Part shown: in pieces, positions 53,244 to 61,990 of the stretch | Layout of the letters: every line of letters begins with the position of its first letter | Numbering within the stretch: position 1 is the stretch's first letter | The notes under the pieces: model-generated | Told to the model about the DNA's origin: nothing | Databases searched by the model: none | The model's input: the letters and a program-made list of their open reading frames with translations, nothing else | Assembly (NCBI RefSeq): GCF_927798175.1 | Contig: NZ_CAKMMP010000008.1 | Span: 1 to 64,000 of the forward strand | Reading direction: 5' to 3' | Length of the DNA stretch: 64,000 nucleotides | DNA from: Paenibacillus sp. JJ-223 | GTDB taxonomy: Bacteria > Bacillota > Bacilli > Paenibacillales > Paenibacillaceae | Made by a program: the position numbers and the translations under genes

Positions 53244-56087
53244 TTATGCCGAAATTTTTGTACTTTTCGGTACGATGCGGCCCGGAGGGCCCATACGGCG
53301 GCGGTTGCGGCGACCGCCCCATACGCTTCCCGCACCCATGAGAAACGTGGGAATCCCTGCGGCTACGATCGAGATCGCCCATTCGCGCAGGCCGAGCGGA
53401 ACCGTCTTGAAGATCGGCTGCAATGGCGGAGCGTACATGACGACCAGCATCAGAACGACCGATGAAATAACCGCCAGCACGAGGTATTTGTTCTGCAGCG
53501 GGTTCCGGTGGAAAATAGAACGGGAGCTGCGGCAATCGAATACGTGAATGAGCTGAGCCAGAACCAATGTGGCAAACGCCACGGATTGGGCTTTGATCAG
53601 CTGGCCGGGATCATTCGGCGCTGCCTGCAGCGTCAGCCAGAACGCGCCCAACGTACATATGCCGATCAATACCCCTCGGCTGATGATTTTCCACCCGAGC
53701 CTGCGGGCAAAAATATTTTCTTTGGCCCCGCGCGGCTTGTGTTCCATCAAATCCTTTTCCGGTTGGTCGACTCCAAGCGCCATTGCCGGCAATCCGTCCG
53801 TAACCAGATTCACCCACAAAATTTGAATAGGCACGAGCGGCAGCGGCAATCCCATCATCATGGCGAAGAACATCGTCAGGATTTCTCCCACGTTTGAAGC
53901 GAGTAAATATCGAATGAACTTGCGGATGTTCTCGTAAATATTACGTCCTTCTTCGATGGCAGCGACGATCGTCGAGAAATTGTCATCGCTCAAAATCAGC
54001 GCGGAGGCTTCTTTGGTAACGTCGGTACCCGTGATGCCCATCGAAATGCCGATATCCGCCGCTTTGATGGCCGGAGCATCGTTGACTCCGTCCCCCGTCA
54101 TGGCAACGACGTGTCCCTTGCGTTGGAACGCCTTGACGATGCGCAGCTTATGTTCCGGGGATACCCGCGAGAAGACATAAGCGTTCTCCACTTGTTTATC
54201 CAGCTGTTCGTCCGTCATGCCGTCCAGCTGCTGCCCGCTCAAGGAACTGCCTCCGCGCGGGAGGATGCCGAGCTGATGTGCAATCGCCTCGGCTGTCGTG
54301 CCATGATCCCCTGTAATCATGACGGTGCGGATGCCGGCACGGCGGCACGTGGCGATCGCATCCCGCACTTCCCGGCGCGGAGGGTCGATCATGCCTGCCA
54401 GGCCAACGAAGACAAGCTGGTTCTCGGCGGCTTGCTCATCTTCGACTCTCTCGTCAGGTCGGACCTCCCTGAAGGCCATGCCCAGTACGCGCAAGGCGGA
54501 AGCGGCCATATTTTCGTTGGCTGCCATTACCTTTTGGCGCAATGTGCCCGTGAAAGGCACCACTTGACCTTCCCATAAAATGTAGTTGCACTGTCCAATG
54601 AGCAAATCGGGGGCTCCTTTGGTATATACCATCCGGCCGCCCTGATGATGAACGAGAACGGACATGCGTTTTCGCTCGGAATCGAACGGGAATTCCACTT
54701 GACGAGCGTACAGATCTTTCAGGCTGGCGGGAGAAAGTCCCATTTTCGTGGCCAGCGTCACTAGCGCGCCCTCAGTTGGATCACCTTTCAATTCCCAAAT
54801 GATGTTATTCTCGCCGTGCTCGACGTCGCTGCTTCCCTTTTTGGCATCCTTCTTGGCGTCTTTGCCTTTCTTTTTGTTTCGCTGATCTGCATCGCTGACC
54901 GGTGAAATGCTGGCATTGTTGCACAGCGCGCTGATTTGCAGCAATCGGCGCAGCGTCTGATCGCTCTTCAATTCCAACGTCCGTCCATTCTCCAGCATCT
55001 GCCCCTCTGGAGCGTATCCGTCCCCGGTTACCTTGATGCTGCGGCCTTCCACCCACACGTCCGTTACCGTCATTTTGTTCTGGGTCAGCGTGCCGGTCTT
55101 GTCCGAGCAAATGACCGAAGCACAGCCCAGCGTTTCAACGGAAGGCAGCTTGCGGACGATCGCTTTCCGTTTGATCATGCGCTGTACGCCGAGCGCAAGG
55201 GCAATTGTGACGATGGCTGGCAGCCCTTCGGGAATTGCGGCCACGGCGAGGCTGACCCCGGCCAGGAACATGCCCACCGCAGGCTGTCCATGCAGGATGC
55301 CTGCTACGACAACCATCACGGTTAACGCCAGGGCAACCATGATCAAAATTTTGCCCAATTGCTCCAGACGGTGCTGCAGCGGCGTTTCCTGTTCTTCGGT
55401 ATTTTGGATCAGGTCGGCAATTTTGCCCATTTCGGTATCCATGCCGGTCCGAATGACAATCCCTTTTCCCGTACCCCGGGTTACCATGGTACCCATAAAG
55501 CCGATGTTTTTCTGGTCCCCGAGCGGCACTGCCGCATCCGGGATCGGGTTGCAGTGTTTGCTGACGGGCACCGATTCACCCGTAAGGGCGGATTCCTCGA
55601 CGTCCAGGCTGTTCGTTTCGAACCAACGCACGTCGGCCGGGACGCGATCACCGCTTTCCACAAGCACGATATCGCCCGGCACCAACAGCTTGGCTGCCAG
55701 ATGAACCTCTTTTCCCGATCGCCATACCTTGGCCGCAGGAGCGGACAGCTGTTTCAAGGCCCGCAGCGAACGTTCGGCCCGAAATTCCTGTACGAAGCCC
55801 AGAATGGCGTTAAGCACAATGATGGCCACGATCGTGATCGCATCCAAATACTCTCCCAGCAACCCGGATACCAGCGTTGCCCCCATCAGCACCAGTACCA
55901 TGAAATCCTTGAACTGGTTCAGCAGCAGCGTGATCGGTGATATGCGTCTTCCTTCGCTCAGCTCGTTAGAACCTGCTGTTTTCCTTTTCTCCGCCGCGGC
56001 TTCATCCGTTAAACCAACCTCCGGACTGACGCCAAGCATTTGCTGGAGCTCCTCAACCCTCAGTTGATGCCAATTGGTCTGTTCCAT
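53244..56087 (-). CDS. Cation-transporting P-type ATPase, Ca2+ (SERCA-like, YloB type)
   Basis: This 947-aa P2A-type ATPase starts with a cation-ATPase N-domain ([29 protein letters not shown]). The actuator loop has [12 protein letters not shown]4 carries [11 protein letters not shown], the Ca2+-site E of the PEGL motif, and phosphorylation occurs at D in [12 protein letters not shown]. The nucleotide domain has [10 protein letters not shown], the hinge is [19 protein letters not shown], and the last four helices include [14 protein letters not shown] Lys-rich insert ([15 protein letters not shown]) lies in the nucleotide domain. The start at 56087 follows GGGAGGG. B. subtilis YloB is a spore-associated calcium pump; in that genome it also neighbours yloA. 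Confidence 0.9.
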   Translation of the reverse strand: MEQTNWHQLRVEELQQMLGVSPEVGLTDEAAAEKRKTAGSNELSEGRRISPITLLLNQFKDFMVLVLMGATLVSGLLGEYLDAITIVAIIVLNAILGFVQEFRAERSLRALKQLSAPAAKVWRSGKEVHLAAKLLVPGDIVLVESGDRVPADVRWFETNSLDVEESALTGESVPVSKHCNPIPDAAVPLGDQKNIGFMGTMVTRGTGKGIVIRTGMDTEMGKIADLIQNTEEQETPLQHRLEQLGKILIMVALALTVMVVVAGILHGQPAVGMFLAGVSLAVAAIPEGLPAIVTIALALGVQRMIKRKAIVRKLPSVETLGCASVICSDKTGTLTQNKMTVTDVWVEGRSIKVTGDGYAPEGQMLENGRTLELKSDQTLRRLLQISALCNNASISPVSDADQRNKKKGKDAKKDAKKGSSDVEHGENNIIWELKGDPTEGALVTLATKMGLSPASLKDLYARQVEFPFDSERKRMSVLVHHQGGRMVYTKGAPDLLIGQCNYILWEGQVVPFTGTLRQKVMAANENMAASALRVLGMAFREVRPDERVEDEQAAENQLVFVGLAGMIDPPRREVRDAIATCRRAGIRTVMITGDHGTTAEAIAHQLGILPRGGSSLSGQQLDGMTDEQLDKQVENAYVFSRVSPEHKLRIVKAFQRKGHVVAMTGDGVNDAPAIKAADIGISMGITGTDVTKEASALILSDDNFSTIVAAIEEGRNIYENIRKFIRYLLASNVGEILTMFFAMMMGLPLPLVPIQILWVNLVTDGLPAMALGVDQPEKDLMEHKPRGAKENIFARRLGWKIISRGVLIGICTLGAFWLTLQAAPNDPGQLIKAQSVAFATLVLAQLIHVFDCRSSRSIFHRNPLQNKYLVLAVISSVVLMLVVMYAPPLQPIFKTVPLGLREWAISIVAAGIPTFLMGAGSVWGGRRNRRRMGPPGRIVPKSTKISA

Positions 56088-56448
56088 GCTTCCAGATTCC
56101 CTCCCAATCTGTTTTCCCGTGCGAGACGTTCGGTCATGCTCCGCCGACACATGACGTACAGGTTGTACGCCCTGCCGGACAAACTGCCTGCTCTATATCT
56201 ATTCGGACAGGACTCCAATTATCACCCGGAAGGCGAATCCTTTCCCTGATGCTCGGAATAAGCTAAAATAAAAGTCTGAGGAAAAACCCGTGACGGTTGC
56301 CGTGATTCCGTTTTGCCACCAGGCCGTCCGGGCAAAGCAGATTGAACACTTTTTACATATCCGCAAATGCAACGTGTTCAAGGAACGATCCACAGATTAC
56401 CGACAGAGCATTTCACGAAATGCTTGCATAGAGAGGAAGTTGAAAAAC
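56088..56448. other. Divergent intergenic region between the ATPase and rqcH genes
   Basis: These 361 bases separate two divergent genes and should hold both promoters. The in-frame upstream extension of rqcH (from 56290) is not family-like. No repeat, terminator or RNA motif was recognised. Confidence 0.45.
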
Positions 56449-58200
56449 ATGGCATTGGACGGCATCGTTACACGCGCCATCGTACATGAACTCCAGGGCT
56501 GCAAAGGCGGCCGCATCAGCAAAATCCATCAGCCGAACGATCATGACGTGGTCCTGACCTTGCGCGCGCAGCGAGGAAACAGCAGGCTGCTTGTCTCGGC
56601 AAGCCCGACGTACCCGCGCGTGCATTTTACCGAAAAAACGTTTATCAACCCCGCCGAAGCACCGATGTTCTGCATGTTGCTGCGGAAACACTGCGAAGGC
56701 GGCATTATCGAGGACATTCGTCAAGTCGGCATGGAACGCATCATTCACATCGACGTGCGTCAGCGCGACGAACTCGGAGATGTCTCGAGCAAACGCATCG
56801 TCATCGAACTGATGGGACGCCATAGCAATATTGTGCTGCTCGATCCGGCTACCGGAACGATTCTGGACGGCATTCATCATGTTACCCCTTCCATCAGCAG
56901 CTACCGGGTCATCATGCCCGGATTTTCCTACACTGCGCCGCCGGAGCAGCACAAACTGAACCCGCTTGAAGCCACACGGGAACAATTTGCGTTCAGCTTG
57001 CAGTCTTCCGAAGAGGAAGCCGCCCGCTGGTTCGTCGGTTCGTTCAGTGGACTTAGTCCCCTCGTCGCCGGAGAAATCACATATCGCGCATTCGGGACAG
57101 ACGGGGAGACGTCGAATGGAACGAAAGATACGGAGCAATTATGGAATGCATTTCGTTCCGTCATGGACGATGTGCAGGAAAACCGATACACGCCGATGAC
57201 GGGGGCCAATGCCAAAGGAAAATTTGTCTTCTCCGCCATCTCGCTGCAAGGGATTCAAGATTCCGTCAAAACCTATGACACCATCAGCCAATGCATGGAA
57301 GATTTTTACGGCGACAAAGCCGAACGGGACAGCGTCAAGCAAAAGGTCAGCGACCTGTTGCGTTTTATTCAGAACGAGCGGAGCAAAAACGTCAAAAAAC
57401 TCGACAACCTGCACAAGGATTTGCTTGAAGCCGACGACGCGGACAAATACAGGATATGGGGCGAGCTGCTGTTTGCCTCCTTGCACCAGATCAACAAAGG
57501 CGACACCCAGGCCGAGCTCGTGAACTTCTATGACGAGGACCAGGCGACCGTCACCATTCCGCTGGACCCGCTGCTGACGCCGTCGGACAATGCCCAGCGT
57601 TACTTCAAGCGTTACAACAAATACAAAAACAGCCTGGCGGTCATTCATGAACAACTCGGCAAGACGAAGGAAGAAATCGTCTATATGGACAACCTGCTGC
57701 AGCAGCTTTCCAGCGCATCCATGAGCGATATCGAGGAAATTCGCGACGAGCTGGTACAGCAGGGTTACCTGCGCGACCGGGCCAAAAAAGGCAAAAAGAA
57801 AAAGAAGAACGATCGCCCTACCGTGCATCAGTTTACTTCCTCGGAAGGCATCGACATTCTGGTCGGCAAAAACAATCTGCAGAACGAATACGTGACGAAC
57901 CGCTTGGCTTCCGCCAACGACACGTGGCTGCATACCAAGGACATTCCCGGCTCTCACGTCGTCATTCGCAGCCAGGAATTCGGCGATGCCACGCTGGAAG
58001 AGGCGGCCCAGCTGGCCGCATATTTCAGCCAAGCCAAGGAATCCAGCAGCGTGCCCGTCGACTACACATACATCCGCCATGTTCGCAAGCCGAACGGGGC
58101 TAAACCGGGTTTCGTCATTTACGATAATCAGAAAACGCTGTTTGTTACACCGAACGAAGAGCTGATTAAAAGCCTGCCTTCTACCGTCAAGAACGGTTAA
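56449..58200 (+). CDS. rqcH: Ribosome quality control protein RqcH (NFACT family)
   Basis: This 583-aa NEMF/Rqc2 homologue binds stalled 50S subunits and directs C-terminal alanine tailing. The NFACT-N domain opens ALDGIVTRAIVHELQGCKGGRISKIHQP and includes RIVIELMGRHSNIVLLDPATGTILDGIHHV. A helical coiled-coil middle (about 300-420) is followed by a Lys-rich stretch and a C-terminal NFACT-R domain with ILVGKNNLQNEYVTNR and DTWLHTKDIPGSHVVIRS. The Asp-Arg pair needed in B. subtilis RqcH (D97-R98) appears as Glu96-Arg97 (GMERII), a conservative change. The start ATG at 56449 follows GAGAGGAAG. Confidence 0.93.
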   Translation: MALDGIVTRAIVHELQGCKGGRISKIHQPNDHDVVLTLRAQRGNSRLLVSASPTYPRVHFTEKTFINPAEAPMFCMLLRKHCEGGIIEDIRQVGMERIIHIDVRQRDELGDVSSKRIVIELMGRHSNIVLLDPATGTILDGIHHVTPSISSYRVIMPGFSYTAPPEQHKLNPLEATREQFAFSLQSSEEEAARWFVGSFSGLSPLVAGEITYRAFGTDGETSNGTKDTEQLWNAFRSVMDDVQENRYTPMTGANAKGKFVFSAISLQGIQDSVKTYDTISQCMEDFYGDKAERDSVKQKVSDLLRFIQNERSKNVKKLDNLHKDLLEADDADKYRIWGELLFASLHQINKGDTQAELVNFYDEDQATVTIPLDPLLTPSDNAQRYFKRYNKYKNSLAVIHEQLGKTKEEIVYMDNLLQQLSSASMSDIEEIRDELVQQGYLRDRAKKGKKKKKNDRPTVHQFTSSEGIDILVGKNNLQNEYVTNRLASANDTWLHTKDIPGSHVVIRSQEFGDATLEEAAQLAAYFSQAKESSSVPVDYTYIRHVRKPNGAKPGFVIYDNQKTLFVTPNEELIKSLPSTVKNG

Positions 58201-58243
58201 AGGTGTTGCTCCCCCATTTATGTACCGATGATGCATACGCATT

Positions 58244-58288
58244 AAAAAATCCCGCAAGCAGCCTTGTTTGACTGCTCGCGGGATTTTT
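58244..58288. terminator. Bidirectional terminator between rqcH and the PHP gene
   Basis: CCCGC-A-AGCAG (58251-58261) pairs with CTGCT-C-GCGGG (58272-58282, one mismatch), flanked by an A-run and a T-run. It serves the convergent rqcH and PHP-domain genes. Confidence 0.9.
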
Positions 58289-58357
58289 ATGTCGTTTCAT
58301 GCCAAAACAAGGCTCTGCTTATGTGTCATGGTTAACTGTGGAGACATACATTGGCGC

Positions 58358-59233
58358 CTAGCTAACGCCTGTTTCATTTCGCTCTGCTGCAGCCTTCAGC
58401 TTCGCGAGCACATCGGCTGAGACCGTCCGGCTTCCCAAATCGCCATGAAAAACAACCCCTTGCCGCTCACCATGATAATCCGACCCTCCCGTCTCGATCA
58501 GGTCAAACTCGCCGGCGAACTGCGCGTACCTGCGTTCTTCCTCTGGCCCATGGTCGGAATGAAAGACCTCGATGCCATCAGGCTTGGCCTGGTGCAATAT
58601 ATCCCTAACCAGATCATCATCGCCGTACAGGCCCGGATGTGCGATCACCGCCGCACCGCCCGCTTCCCTGATCCACTGGCATGCATCTTGCGGCGTTACC
58701 CGGGGTACCGATACGAAGCCCGGCTTGCCTTCAGCCAAATATTGATCGAACGCGTCTTTCATGTTGGCAGCGTATCCTTTGCGTACCAACACGTCAGCCA
58801 TGTGCGGTCTGCCGATGCTTTCGTCGGGCTGAAGCGGCCGTCCAAGTGCATCGATGACTTCTTGCCATGTGATATCCAGCCCCAGTTCCCGTAATTTCGC
58901 GATGATTTTATGGTTGCGCTGGTCTCTTGCCTCCCGCAGGCCGCGAAGTCTCTCCAAAAACCGAACATCGTTCGGATCCATGTAATAACCGAGTACGTGA
59001 ATGTCCTTGCCGCCGGCACGGGTACTGATTTCCACGCCAGGCACGACGTCGATCCCTTCTTCCAATCCTGCTTGAACCGCTTCGGCAATGCCCGCTACCG
59101 TATCATGATCCGTAATCGCTACCGCAGCGAGTCCCTTCCGCTTGGCCAACTTCACGTTCTCCGCAGGCGGCTGCATGCCGTCCGAGGCTTGCGTATGGGT
59201 ATGCAGGTCGCATTGTCCGTTCAGTGGTTTCAT
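58358..59233 (-). CDS. PHP-domain phosphoesterase (TrpH/RNase AM-like)
   Basis: This 291-aa metal-dependent phosphoesterase has CDLHTHTQASDG (motif I HxH), VAITDHDTVAGIAEA (motif II DHD), VVPGVEIST (motif III E), GAAVIAHPGLYG (motif IV H), and TGGSDYHGERQ (DxH). The layout matches the stand-alone PHP family that includes E. coli YciV/TrpH, a 5'-3' exoribonuclease (RNase AM) also active on 3',5'-bisphosphates. The ATG at 59233 follows GGAGATGTTAAGG. It lies 85 bases downstream of the LysR gene, with a repeat fragment between. Confidence 0.88.
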   Translation of the reverse strand: MKPLNGQCDLHTHTQASDGMQPPAENVKLAKRKGLAAVAITDHDTVAGIAEAVQAGLEEGIDVVPGVEISTRAGGKDIHVLGYYMDPNDVRFLERLRGLREARDQRNHKIIAKLRELGLDITWQEVIDALGRPLQPDESIGRPHMADVLVRKGYAANMKDAFDQYLAEGKPGFVSVPRVTPQDACQWIREAGGAAVIAHPGLYGDDDLVRDILHQAKPDGIEVFHSDHGPEEERRYAQFAGEFDLIETGGSDYHGERQGVVFHGDLGSRTVSADVLAKLKAAAERNETGVS

Positions 59234-59296
59234 CCTTAACATCTCCTTTATCATCTATATAAACCGCACTAAACAATGACACAAGGCACTGCGAGT

Positions 59297-59317
59297 GCAG
59301 TACCATCTTCCGATCGC
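59297..59317 (-). repeat. Fragment of the dispersed repeat, copy E
   Basis: Read leftward, GCGATCGGAAGATGGTACTGC is the terminal segment of the repeat as found near 27745-27765. It directly abuts the LysR stop codon at 59318. The rest of the element is absent. Confidence 0.6.
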
Positions 59318-60220
59318 TTATTTATCCGTCCCCTGCTCCTGGTGGCGAAGATAATTGAGGAAAGCTATTGCCGGCAGCGGCGGGAGTGATGACTTCAAAT
59401 GAATGGCGTAGAACTGGCGCTTGAACTCCAGTCCGCGAATATCCACGATCCGCACCAGCCCTAGAGCGAGTTCATGCTGCACCGATGAGGGGGACAGCAT
59501 CGTGATGCCCACGCCCGCCTCGACTGCGGATTTTACGGCTCCCGTGCTGCCAAGCTCCATCACAACATGAATATGCCGGGCATCAATATCTCGTTTTAGC
59601 AGCTCATCCTCCATGACTTGGCGGGTTCCCGACCCTTTCTCACGAAGAACAAACGGATAAGTCAACACTTCCTCAAGCTCGACTTCTCCACGATCAAGGG
59701 CGTGTCCTGCCGGGACTACCAGCTTCAGTTCATCCTGCATAACCGTCTCCACGACCATGTCAGGGTGCTGTACGGGTGCCTCGATCAGCCCCAGATCAAG
59801 TTGATGTTTCAGGATATCCTCCATAATTTGTGCAGTATTCATGACCTTCATCACGATCGAAGTATCGGGATATTTTTTGGCAAAGGGTCCTAACATCCGG
59901 GGCAATACGTATTCGCCGATGGTGAGGCTTGCTCCCAGCTGCAGCCTGCCTTGAAGTTTCTCGGTAAAGGCGGACATCGCTTCGTCCGTCTGCCGCACCA
60001 GCTCAACGCTTCGTTTCGCATAGGGCAGTAAAGTCAGCCCCGCTTCGGACAGCTCCAATTTTTTGGTGGAACGATGCAGCAGCTTGATACCGAAATAGTC
60101 CTCCAGCGACTGGATCTGCATCGTTACCGCAGGCTGGGTCATATGAAGCGCTTGGGCTGCAGCCGAAAAGCTACCCCTCTCTGCCACCGTATAAAAGATA
60201 TGTAATTGATGAAAATTCAT
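59318..60220 (-). CDS. LysR-family transcriptional regulator
   Basis: This 300-aa regulator has an N-terminal winged helix-turn-helix (NFHQLHIFYTVAERGSFSAAAQALHMTQPAVTMQIQSLEDYFGIKLLHR) and a C-terminal periplasmic-binding-like effector domain (about 88-295, with LQLGASLTIGEYVLPRMLGPFAKKYPDTSIVMKV). The effector domain resembles the CysL/CbbR group, including VTYPFVLREKGSGTRQ-like text. The start at 60220 follows AGAGGGGCGAAGCC. LysR proteins often control a divergent neighbour, but the adjacent upstream gene is co-directional, so the target is unknown. Confidence 0.9.
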   Translation of the reverse strand: MNFHQLHIFYTVAERGSFSAAAQALHMTQPAVTMQIQSLEDYFGIKLLHRSTKKLELSEAGLTLLPYAKRSVELVRQTDEAMSAFTEKLQGRLQLGASLTIGEYVLPRMLGPFAKKYPDTSIVMKVMNTAQIMEDILKHQLDLGLIEAPVQHPDMVVETVMQDELKLVVPAGHALDRGEVELEEVLTYPFVLREKGSGTRQVMEDELLKRDIDARHIHVVMELGSTGAVKSAVEAGVGITMLSPSSVQHELALGLVRIVDIRGLEFKRQFYAIHLKSSLPPLPAIAFLNYLRHQEQGTDK

Positions 60221-60277
60221 GGCTTCGCCCCTCTTCTTTACACTCTCTCCATTGTAGCCCATTTCTTCGATTCCAAC

Positions 60278-60305
60278 AAAAAAAGCATGCAGCTTGTCTG
60301 CATGC
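60278..60305 (-). terminator. Terminator downstream of the 145-aa hypothetical gene
   Basis: GCATGCA and TGCATGC (60285-60291 and 60299-60305) form a perfect 7-bp stem with a 7-base loop, followed leftward by seven T residues. Confidence 0.88.
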
Positions 60306-60359
60306 GATGTAGCCTAATGCTATGATGGTATACGTTCGGGATAAGGTTACTCCTAATCG

Positions 60360-60797
60360 TTACTTGTGCTTGCGGCTGTTTTTCACCAGCGTCATCCTTC
60401 TGGAATGTCTCAGCCAGGAATAATACGATTTCAAATCGCGAAGCTCGATCGTCTCCGACATCCGTCCGAGAAACGTTACGATGATCATTTTGTGCAGCGG
60501 ATTGCCGGCAATATCGTATTCCCCTTCAAGCTCGGAAAATTCAGCAACCACTACCAAATCGTCATCAATCAGGTATACATCCTGCTCATTGCGGTAATAT
60601 GGCGTAATACGGTCTTGCTTCAGGCACTCCCATAACCATGTCGCAATATGGTCATCGTCATTATGTTTCGGCTCGATCCGGTCCGTGTACCGAATCTTGG
60701 CATGGTGGGTAATAACGATGTCGGCCACTTTTTTGTCTCCAAGAGCCACAAAGAAGGGCTCGTACGTGCTCCAACGTTGCATCACCTTATCACGCAT
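60360..60797 (-). CDS. Hypothetical protein, 145 aa
   Basis: I do not recognise this family. The protein is soluble and mixed alpha/beta. ADIVITHHAKIRYTDRI and DVYLIDDDLVVVAEFSELEGEYDIAGNPLHKMIIVTFLGR suggest a small compact domain, followed by a basic C-terminal tail (SRRMTLVKNSRKHK) that could contact nucleic acid. The H-A-x-x-R-Y...DDDLVVVAEF pattern distantly recalls small DUF4258/BrnT-like folds, but this is weak. GGTGGAGA nine bases before the ATG supports the start. It has its own terminator and sits alone between LysR and ylbG. Confidence 0.65.
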   Translation of the reverse strand: MRDKVMQRWSTYEPFFVALGDKKVADIVITHHAKIRYTDRIEPKHNDDDHIATWLWECLKQDRITPYYRNEQDVYLIDDDLVVVAEFSELEGEYDIAGNPLHKMIIVTFLGRMSETIELRDLKSYYSWLRHSRRMTLVKNSRKHK

Positions 60798-61009
60798 GGG
60801 AATCACTCTCCACCAGATAGGACTTTCTATCTATTTGTTAACCAATATATTACAACATAAGTCCCGCAACCTCAAGGCATATGTTTCATTTTTTTCACAA
60901 AACAAGCTTGCTGCATAATGGAACAAAAGAGCGGCCCCGAAAGGCCCCTCCATAAAGACGTTTTCCTGCATCGGCCATGGGCTTCGACGCTCAGGCGCGA
61001 CAGCGCAGA

Positions 61010-61276
61010 TCACAATCCGTAATAACTCGTTTTATCTGCCGTTTTGCTTGCATACTCCGTCTTGATTTCGTTCCGGTAGGAACGCTCGATTTTGCGCACA
61101 TAGGAAAGGCGCTTCACGTTTTTCATCGTATCGTCGGCCCGATCGGCATTCACGTACATGACCACATAATGCATGCGGCGGGATATGTAGTGAACGGTGC
61201 CATATTTATCGAGATTGCGGGCAGCTTTTAAATCGCTGACCCAAATAATGAATCCTGTTCTTTCGGCAAACATCAT
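61010..61276 (-). CDS. ylbG: YlbG-family (UPF0298/DUF2129) protein
   Basis: This 88-aa small protein reads RTGFIIWVSDLKAARNLDKYGTVHYISRRMHYVVMYVNADRADDTMKNVKRLSYVRKIERSYRNEIKTEY. It aligns over its length with B. subtilis YlbG ([34 protein letters not shown]). Function is unknown. It lies directly downstream of ylbF, as in B. subtilis. The start follows GGCGGGAAAG; a second ATG one codon later is equally possible. Confidence 0.88.
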   Translation of the reverse strand: MMFAERTGFIIWVSDLKAARNLDKYGTVHYISRRMHYVVMYVNADRADDTMKNVKRLSYVRKIERSYRNEIKTEYASKTADKTSYYGL

Positions 61277-61299
61277 CTTTCCCGCCTTTCTAAAATGGA

Positions 61300-61325
61300 G
61301 GCCGGACGCTGCATCGGGTCCGGCC
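61300..61325. other. Stem-loop between ylbF and ylbG
   Basis: GGCCGGAC (61300-61307) pairs perfectly with GTCCGGCC (61318-61325). There is no T-run on either side, so it may be a processing or stability element rather than a terminator. Confidence 0.4.
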
Positions 61326-61365
61326 TGTCTGATATTATCGTTCCCTTCTCCGTGCCAGCACCGGC

Positions 61366-61806
61366 TCAGCCGCCACAGCCGCATTTACCCCCGCTGCCGC
61401 AGCCGCCTTTGGGGTTCGGATCATTGCTTGGAACCTTGATGCTGGAGGATACCGCAAAAGCAATCGTCTCCGACATTTGGTGCAGCATGTCATCAAGCCG
61501 GCTCTCCGCTTGTTTGAAACGAACCACTGCTTCGAACTGCTCCAATTCCATCTCCACGTCGCGAACCTGATCTTTGGCCGCATGGTAATCCGGATGAAAA
61601 TGCCCAAAACGCTGCGTTTCCTCGAAAAGCTGCTTTTTGCTTTCCAGTTTGCGGATCCCCGCCTGGATGTCGGGATTCGTATCAACTTGCTGCTTCCAAT
61701 ATAAATAATCCGATACTTCGGCAGATTGATTGATCATGTCGGCCAATTCATATGCGCCCGTCAACACTTGGGCCATATCGACCGTGTTTATTTCCGCTAC
61801 GCTCAT
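61366..61806 (-). CDS. ricF: YlbF / RicF, subunit of the Ric (RNase Y) specificity complex
   Basis: This 146-aa helical protein of the YlbF/YmcA family has MINQSAEVSDYLYWKQQVDTNPDIQAGIRKLESKKQLFEETQRFGHFHPDYHAAKDQVRDVEMELEQFEAVVRFKQAESRLDDMLHQMSETIA. The tail ends GGCGSGGKCGCGG with three closely spaced Cys. In B. subtilis RicA-RicF-RicT carry [4Fe-4S] clusters, with YlbF contributing C-terminal cysteines, and the complex guides RNase Y and affects biofilm and sporulation. The tail fits that role. It precedes ylbG. Confidence 0.9.
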   Translation of the reverse strand: MSVAEINTVDMAQVLTGAYELADMINQSAEVSDYLYWKQQVDTNPDIQAGIRKLESKKQLFEETQRFGHFHPDYHAAKDQVRDVEMELEQFEAVVRFKQAESRLDDMLHQMSETIAFAVSSSIKVPSNDPNPKGGCGSGGKCGCGG

Positions 61807-61902
61807 GAAATCATCCCTATCTATATATAAAGTTCTACGTAACGTAGACTACTTTATCATAGCATATCCCTGATGGGTTAAGAAGAGTTTTTCCTGCATT
61901 TA

Positions 61903-61928
61903 GAAAACAGGGCGCAACAACGACGCCC
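61903..61928 (-). terminator. Possible terminator after the XPB N-domain gene
   Basis: Leftward, GGGCG (61928-61924) pairs with CGCCC (61914-61910) around a 9-base loop, then TGTTTTCT follows. The stem is only five base pairs. Confidence 0.45.
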
Positions 61929-61990
61929 AAATCGAAAACGCCGCATGGGAAGCATGGACGCAGCTCATTTTCACCATTCGATGCGGGGAA

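Noticed and set aside
60925..60955. GGCC-rich palindrome after ylbG considered as a terminator
   Set aside because: The stem is only four base pairs with no clear T-run directly after it.
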